Origin: Pedobacter gandavensis
GTDB lineage: Bacteria > Bacteroidota > Bacteroidia > Sphingobacteriales > Sphingobacteriaceae
Assembly: GCF_014172405.1 (NCBI RefSeq)
Contig: NZ_WNXC01000004.1
Span: forward strand, 62,001 to 126,000
Length of the DNA: 64,000 nt
Direction of reading: 5' to 3'
Shown: piece by piece, positions 44,870-53,800 of the stretch
Numbering within the stretch: the first letter of the stretch is position 1
Layout: the number at the start of each line of letters is the position of its first letter
Position numbers and translations under genes: made by a program
The notes under the pieces: model-generated
Database searches by the model: none
What the model was told of the DNA's origin: nothing
What the model saw: the letters and a program-made list of their open reading frames with translations, nothing else

Positions 44870-47800
44870 TTATCTCAATAGGGTTATTGTTCCTTTTTTA
44901 GTTGTTTTTGAACCATCTTTCAGTTCGGCTTCAAACTGGTAGACATAGACTCCATTCGGCTGTATCTCGCCTTTGTAAGTACCATCCCATCCATTTTGAA
45001 TGTTATTGGACTCGAAAAGAAACTGACCCCATTGGTTGTATATGCGGAGTTTCATCCTGGCGATTGTATTTCCATACACAAACAATAAATCATTCTTACC
45101 ATCATTATTTGGAGTGAATGTATTTGGAATAAATATCTGGTTACCGGCAGGGTTATCTGCTTTTGAACTAAAGGTTGTTGCATCGCTCATCTGACAAGCC
45201 AATTGTCCGATTGCCCTCACTTTGATTGCGGCATCCTGATCTGGTTTTAAGCCTTGGATGATATGCGTCATTCCCGTTGTTCCTGAACTTGGCGTCAACC
45301 AGGTGGTACCACCATCTACAGATACTTCATAACCTCTTGCGCCTGTTACTGCGGCCCACATGAAGGTGATACTTGTTGCGGTAGCTGACTGCAGAGCAAC
45401 CATTGGTGCAGCAAGTTTTGGCAAGATCGTCAGGGTTACTGTGGTACGACTGCTGCTGACACAACCGGTCGCTGGATTTACACTACCTACATAATAAGTG
45501 GTGGTTGCTGTTAATCCAGGTGTAGTAAAGCTGGTTCCTTCAATGATGTGGGTTCCACCGGTTTCTACACTGTACCAACGATAAGTCAATGTTGGGTCTG
45601 GACTGTTGACCGTTAATATAGCGGTGTTACTGCTACATAAAGGGTCTGTTGCTCCGGAAACCGATGCTGGTGCAGTTGGTAATGCGGAAACAGAAACTAC
45701 GACCATAGTGCGGCTGGTGCTGACACAAGTGGCTGTGACCGCTTCTGCGTAGAAAGTACTGGTTGCATTGATTGGACCGGTTGTAAAATCAACGCCGGTT
45801 CCTAATGCGGTTCCTGCAGTTGCAGTATTGTACCAATTGTAGGTAATTCCAGCAACTGGATTGGCGATCGACAATACTGCTTTTGTACCTGAACAAGCGG
45901 TTACGGCTGCTGATACTACCGAAGGCACATCAGGTTTCACATTAACGGTTACAGTTACTTTTACTCTTCCTGCTGACGAACCACATCCTGAAGTATTGGT
46001 GGCCAGCAAATAGTAATCTTTAGTCAGGATTAATGCTCCTGTTGGTAAAGATGATCCGCTACCTAGTAAAGTACCACCTGTTGCGGCATCGTACCATTGG
46101 TAGGTTGTTCCTGTTCTTGGGCTTTGTACACTTAGGGTGGTGTTTTCTCCTGCGCAAATTCCCAGACTTCCACCATTCACAATTACTGGTACTTCTGGCA
46201 ATGCATTAACGGTTACGATCACCTCCTTAGCTGTTCCAGGAAGGTTTTCACATTTATTGGCTCCTTTTACCGTCACATAGTAAGTGGTGGTATTGGTAAA
46301 CACTTTTTCCAATATCGGTCCGGTAAATACTGCATTGGTTAATGCAGCATCGGTATACCAGGTAAATACCGGACTGGTAATGGTGGTATTGGCTGCTGTT
46401 AATTTAACTGATGTTCCTTCACAAACCGGCGCTTCCGCACCTGAAACGATCAGGTCTAGTGCTGTTGCTGGTGGGTTTACGATCAGGGTTACAATTTTAG
46501 CATCACCCAGGGCATTCTGGCATCTGTTTGAACCGGATACCGTTACATAATAGGTCGTTGTACTGGTTACCACAGGTTCGAATACCGGGCCATTTGAGGC
46601 AACAACGGTAAGCGCTGCATCACTGTACCAGGTAAAGACCGGACTGCTCACTTGATCTGCTGTTGCGGTTAGTAATGCTTTAGTACCCACACAGAATGGT
46701 GTATTGTTACCGGCAACATTGATATCAGAAGCCAGGCCTGTAGGGTTCACTACAATGGTGACTATTTTAGCTCCAGCGATTCCATTTTCACATCTATTGA
46801 CACCCCTTACGGTTACATAGTAAGTTGTAGTTGCACTCAATACTGGTTCAAACACTGGTCCGCTGAAAGCTACATCCGTCAGGTTTACATCGTTATACCA
46901 GGTAAATATTGGGGTATCTACAGTAGCGCTGCTGGCTTTAAGGCTGGCTGTGGAACCTTTACAGTAATTGGTATTGACACCCGCAATGCTGATATCTGCA
47001 GGTGTTCCCGGAGCATTCACCACAATGGCCACAGTTTGTGCATTTCCAACATTGTTACTGCATTTGTTCGTACCACTTACAGTTACATAGAAGGTTGTAC
47101 TTGCGGTTACAATGGGTTCATAGAATGCACCTCTGAAAACTTCTACTGTGAGTGCGGCATTACTGTACCACACAAACTGAGGGTTGTCCACCGTATTGCT
47201 ACTTGCGCTTAAGCCTGCTTTTGTACCCGCACAGAAAGGACTGCCATTACCGGTTACGGTGATATCAGCGGCAGTAGCTGGTGTATTTACGGTAATGGCT
47301 ACCGCCTTACCAGTTCCGGGAAGGTTTGGACATTTATTGTCGCCACTTACACTCACAAAGAAAGTGGTGCTTGCGGTAACTACTGGCTCATATAATGGAC
47401 CGGTGAATAATAGGTCTGTCAGTGCGGCGTTGCTATACCAGGTAAACACAGGTTTTACCACATTAGGGCTGCTAGCCAATAAACTGGCTTTTGAACCTGC
47501 GCAGAATAGCGTACCTGCACCAGACACGTTAATGTCGCTGGCAATTGCAGGAGGATTTACGACAATGGATATTATTTTTGCATTGGCTGCATTGTTCGCA
47601 CATTTGTTATCACCACTTACCGTTACATAGAAGATCGTGCTTGCGGTAAGAACCGGTTTAAAGATTGGTCCTGTGAACACCAATGTGCTCAAGGTCTCAT
47701 CGCTATACCAGTTAAATACAGGATTGTCAACGGTAGTACTGTTTGCCGTTAGCGTAGCTGTATTGTTATTACATAAAGGAAGGTCAGCACCTGCCACCGT

Positions 47801-50800
47801 GATATCAGCAGCTGTTGCTGAAGGGTTTACAGTGAGGGTGATTTTTGTTCTCGCTGTAGTGCTTACACATGAATTTGCATTCACTGCTTCAACGAAGAAA
47901 TTGTGCTCCCCAACGCTCAGGTTTGCTGTGGTAGTATAAGTACTGGTATTTGCAGCCAGTAGATTTCCTCCGGTTAAGGCATCATACCAATTGTAGGTTA
48001 CCCCTGCTACAGCAGTTACTGCCAATGTAGTCGCAGGTGCATTTGGACAAACGGTTGTTGGATTTCCAATTACAGCTACCGGTGCATCTGGTGCAGCGAG
48101 TACCGTAACCGTGACTTTAGTTTTTGCACTTTCACAATTGTTGCGGGTAACGCTTACATAATAGTCATAAGCCCCAACAGTAAGGTTGCTGGCGGTGGAA
48201 TAATTTGGTCCGGTTGCAGCGGCTGTAGTTGCTGTTCCGATATACCATTTATAAATATAATCAGGGTTAGGGTTAAGTACGCTTAACACAGCACCAGTAC
48301 TCACACAAGCGGAAACCGTGGCACTTGCTACTTTTGGTGCAATTTGTACGCGTTGTACATAGTTCAGGTCTATGGTGCTTAAAACTGCAGCCAGACCAGA
48401 TTTCAACCTCAATTCTACCGCATCAAATTGTCTTGCCGGCACGAAAGAAATGATTCCTTCGCTATCGTTGCTTAACACCTGAAGTGTAATTAATGGATTA
48501 CTTACAGTCAGCATGTCATTATTACTCACCAAATTATTATAAGTAGTTAACTCTACAGAAGACAATAAGGCCAGATTCAATAATTTACCTGGTGTGGTGA
48601 CACGAACACGAACGGTATCTCCGATATTCGACAGGCTGGTAAATCCAACAGTCTGATAAACTGAGGCACCTAGCGCGCCAACAGGCATTACTAATGATGA
48701 GGCTGTTGTTGCAGAATTATCCACTGCATTTTCAGGATTAAATACCCCTGTTAATACCGCAACACCATCAACACCTGAGTTGACCTGAACGGAGGCAAAC
48801 TCGCAAGGTGCATCTACTGCCGGGCCAGCTGGAAGTACGGTAACTGTAGCCATAGATCTGGAAACAGAAGCACATCCACCAGGGAGCTCTGCGGTTACAT
48901 AATAATTAGTGACCAGATTGGCTGCACCTGAATTAACTACTCCAGGTACTTGTAAAATAGCACCGGTAAAGAATGGGTCAACAGCATCTATTGTAGTATA
49001 CCATTTAAAGATGGCACCAGCGGTGCTCGAAGTTGCAGTTAATACTGCAGGAGCACCTGAACTTACAGTCACTGATTCTGGCAATACCACAGGATTACTT
49101 AAGTTACCAACTACAATTGTAGCCGTTGTTTTAGTGGCAGAAATGAGGTTACAAGAGCTGATGAAGGCCTCTACTGAATAGGTTGCATTAACGGTTACAT
49201 TCTGGATGGTAAATGTAGGACCATCTTTACCTGCTTGCAACACGTTGTTACTATCGTACCACCTGTAAGTTACTCCATTGATGGGGTCTTTCACAGTCAG
49301 CACCACATCGCTTCCTGAACAGGTTTCGACGTTAGCGGCAAGTAAGGTAGGCGCATCAGGAATGGATGTTACCGTTACAGAAACTTTTGTTTTATAACTC
49401 GTACAAGTTGCTGTATTTGCGGATACATAGAAAATGGTATTGGCAGTTACTGTAGGGCTAAAGCTTGGTCCGGTTGAAAGTACCGTTGCTCCTGTAGCAT
49501 CATACCATTTATAGCTAAGGCTTGGATTTGGGTTAAGCACCGATAAAGTAAGGGCTTGGTTGGCACATGCTGTTGGGTTTTGAACGGTCAATATTGGCGC
49601 CACCATAACTCTTTGTGCATAGTTTAGATTCACACTGGACAATACACCGGCAAGACCAGAATTTAAGCGAACTTCTACCTGATCGAAAGGCACTGTAGGC
49701 ACAAAAGTAAGTAAGGCCTGGGTATCATTACTTAACAGCTGTAGGCTAACCAGGTTATTGCTGATTTCAACTGCATCATTGTTACTAGTCGCCCCATTAT
49801 AGGTTCCGACTTGAATATTTGACAATAAGCCAAGCGATAGTAATTTACCTGGGGTATTTAATAAAACTTTAACGGTATCTCCAACAGTAGAAATGCTACC
49901 AAAGTTGAGACGTTGATAAACATAGGCACCTAAAGCACCTACAGGCATCAACAGTGATGACCCTGTTTGCGTATCATTATCAAATGCCAGTTGAGGGTTA
50001 AATACTCCTGAAAGCAAGGCTACACCGATGACACCATTGGTTTCTGAAATGGCGGCCTCACATGGTACTGGATTTGGATTACCACCATTGTTTACATTGA
50101 TGGTTACCTGTACACGGCTTGAAGAAAGACAGCCGGTCAGGTTTGATTTCGCTTCCACATAGTAAGTGGTGTTTACTAATAGTGGAGGGGTTATATAAGT
50201 TGGACCACTATAAACCGGGCTGGTTCCATTTAGATCAGTATACCAGTTATAAGTCACATCGGCTATTACCGGGCTGATGTTTAAAATTACCGTTTGTCCG
50301 GCGTTAACTGTGGTAGCAGAAGCTGTAACTTGTGGTAGGTTCACGATTGGGTTAACCGTTACCGGTACTGCTGTACGGGTAGAACTACCACAACCAGGAC
50401 TGTTTGCTTCCACATAATAAGTGGTACTCGCTGTTAAGGCTGGGGTTACAAATGTTGCACCGCTGAATACGGAAGCACCTCCTGTCGCAGCAGTATACCA
50501 ATTGTAATTTAGACCTGGAACTACATTATTTACCGTCAAACTCGCTGTGCTGCCATAACATACCGGCAATTCCGTAGCCAATACTGGCTCTGTCGGTGCA
50601 GGAGTAATGGTTACTGTAACCGGTATACGTTGCAGGTTGGCACAAGTACCTCTGCTCACCTCTATATAATAGGTTGTTGTTGCATTTAAGATTGGTGTCG
50701 TAAAAGTTGGCCCTGATGCCAATACCGTTCCACTATTTGCAGTAGCATACCATTTTAGATTGGTATCTCCATTTGCGGTAGCAGTTAAGGTAGTACTGCT

Positions 50801-53800
50801 TCCTGCACAAGTCGTCTGACCTGCGGCAGCTACTGTTGGATTTGGATAAATCACGGTAGCACCATAGATATCAAGTGTACTTAAGGCAGAAACTAATGCG
50901 CCGAAACGAATTTCTATACGGTCATAGACGCCACCTGCTGGAACAGTAGCCAGTAATCTGTTTGGATTTAACAGCGAAAGATTGATTAAAGTAGAATTTA
51001 ATGGGTAAGTACTTACTATGGTTGTGCCGTTAAAAACGGTTACGGTAGCAGCACTTAGAACGCCCACATCTGCTAATCCGACAGGGAAACCAAGATCCAG
51101 GCGGATGCTATCTGCAGCGTTACCTGGGTTTGCAAAGATCAAACGTTGGTACCCGGTTGCACCCAGCCCAACAGTTAAGTGAATGCTACTGAAAGTGGCA
51201 GGATCTCCATCGGTAGATCCTCCTGCATTGGTGATCCCACAAAGTAGACAAATGCCATCAATTGCAGTTTGCTGTCCTGTTGCCGCATTACAATTCGCAT
51301 TGGTTGGCAGTGGTGTTACGGTAACCAATACCGGAACTCTGGTTGCACTCACACAACCAGATGTATTTTGAGTTTCAATATAATAAGTAGCATCGGCTGT
51401 TAATGTTGGTGTGGTAAAGCTGGCACCGGTTGAAAGCGCGCTTCCTCCTGTTGGAGTGCTAAACCAGCTGATGGTATTTCCAGCGTCAGCAGTAGCCACT
51501 AACGTTGCCGTTTGTCCGGCACTGATGATTTGGTTTCCAGTAACCACTGCCAAGGCCGGAGTTGGACGTACGGTTACGATAACCGAAATACGATTACTAA
51601 CTGCTGTCCCGGAAACCGCCTCCACATAATAAGTAGTGTTGGCTGTTAATGCTGGCGTAGTAAAGGAATTACCTGTAAAGATTGGGGTGTTTCCGGTTGC
51701 AGCATACCAGTTGTAGGTGATTCCCGGAAGGGAGTTCGTTGCACTAAGCGTTGCTGTTGTTCCTGAACAAGCACCAGTAGATGCCAGTACCGGATCTGCT
51801 ACTTTCACTTTAATGACATAGTCCGTAGTCGTGGTATTGTTAGCTGCATCCTTTGCAGTAATCTGGAAGGTAAATGTTCCGCCAATTGTTGGTGTTCCTG
51901 ACAAGGTATTGGTAGCTGGGTCAAAAGTTAATCCTGCTGGCACATTTGCCGAAGTATAAGTATAAGGACCTGTTCCACCGGTTACTGAGGGTAATACTAC
52001 TGCTGGGTAAGCTGTACCTACAGTTCCATCCGCTAAAGCTGCGGAAGGTAAAGAGAGGGCACCAATGACTCTTAATGAATAAGTATTGGTTGCTTTAGTT
52101 CCCATATTATCCGTAACAGTTACTAAAACACTGTACAAACCAGATTGTGCAGGTGTTCCTGAAATCACTCTTGTGATTGGATCAAAAGTCAGGTCCAGTG
52201 GAAGATTCGATGCGGTATAGGTATAAGGTGAAGTTCCACCCGTTGCGGCTGGAATCGTTTGAGGAGTATAAGCTACGCCAACATTACCATCTGCAAGTGT
52301 AGCTGGAGGAAGTACTAATGCAGGACCAACGTTTACTGGATAAGTATTACTTGCCGTTTTTCCTTCTGCATCTGTTACCGTTACCAGTACTGCATAAGAA
52401 CCTGCTGTAGTAGGTATCCCTGTTATTTCACGTGTACTGATGTTGAAATCATGTCCTGGTGCAAGTCCGGTGGCGGTATAAGTGTAAGGTCCGGTTCCGC
52501 CGGTTGCTTCAGGAATTTTTTGTGCTGGATAATTGATCCCCACGGTACCATTGGCTAAGGAAGCTGGAGGCAATACCAACAGCTCTTTTACCACAATGGT
52601 ATAAGTTTGAGTGATGGTATTTCCATTAATATCGGTTACGGTTACCTTCAGCGGATAAGTACCCGCTTGTGTTGGTGTACCTGAGATTCCTGGAGTACTG
52701 GTGTTAAATGTTAATCCAGGAGGCGTGTTCGTAGCCACATAAGTATATGGCCCTGTCCCTCCCGTTGCTACTGGCAGCGGTTGGTTTGGATAAACAACAG
52801 TTACCACTCCATTGGGTAATGTTGCAGAAGGAAGTGTTAGTGCTGAGGTTAGTGTCAAGTTAAACGCGGTTGTTGCGATACATCCTTTGCTATCTTTCGC
52901 AATGATGGAAAAATTATAATCAGTGGTCGCGTTTGCAGTTGGTGTACCAGAGATCAGCCCTGTAGTTGACAGGCTCAAACCTGCAGGCAAGTTACCATCA
53001 GGAGCTAACGAATAACTAAACACGGGTGTTCCACCAGTAGCTGCAGTAATTTGTTTTGAGTATAAGGACGCTGCGGTTGCATTGTTTAAAGTGGTTGTGG
53101 CAAACACAATCGCAGGATTCACCGTTACTGTAACTGGCACACGATCCGTGTTGGCACAACCGGCTTTACTTACTTCCACATAATAAATAGTAGTTGTGGT
53201 TAAGCCTGTTGGCGAATAAGTATTTCCGCTGGCTAAAGAAGCTCCTCCGGTAGCATTTGCGAACCAGTTTAGTGTAGTCCCTGCTGCAGGTGTTGCGGTT
53301 AAAGTAGTAACTGCTCCGGAACAGATGTTTTGTCCGGTACTGGCAATCACTGGGTTTGGATAGATCACTTCTGCACTGTACACATTCAGTGTGGTTAACG
53401 CCTGTACCACGCCATTGCCCCTTAACTCCACCCTATCGTAGATTGCTCCAGCCGGAATAGTCGCTCTAGCTGTTTTGTCTTGAAGGAGTTGTAGGTTGAT
53501 TAAACCAGAGCTTAACTGGTAAGTACTAACGATGGTGTTGCCATTCATGACATTTACCGTGATTCCTCCCAATACAGCAAGATCAGCTAAACCACCTGGC
53601 GTACCCAAAATTAAACGGATGCTATCTGTTGCTACACCTGCTGCTGGAAAGATCAAGCGCTGGTAAGCTCCGGCTGCCACTCCTACATTGACACGAATTG
53701 TACTGAAAGTTGCAGGATCTGCATCTATTGCGTTAGTTGGGTTAGTGACGCCACAAAGCAGACACAATAAACCATCGACCCCGTTGGTTTGTGCATTTGG

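Noticed and set aside
46200..47830. Regular repeats of about 270 bases considered as a CRISPR-like or satellite array
   Set aside because: They are in-frame protein repeats with diverged sequence and no spacer structure.
47184..47939. Open frames on the plus strand inside the adhesin gene
   Set aside because: They are antisense shadows of the repeats, with low-complexity Ala/Val/Thr content.
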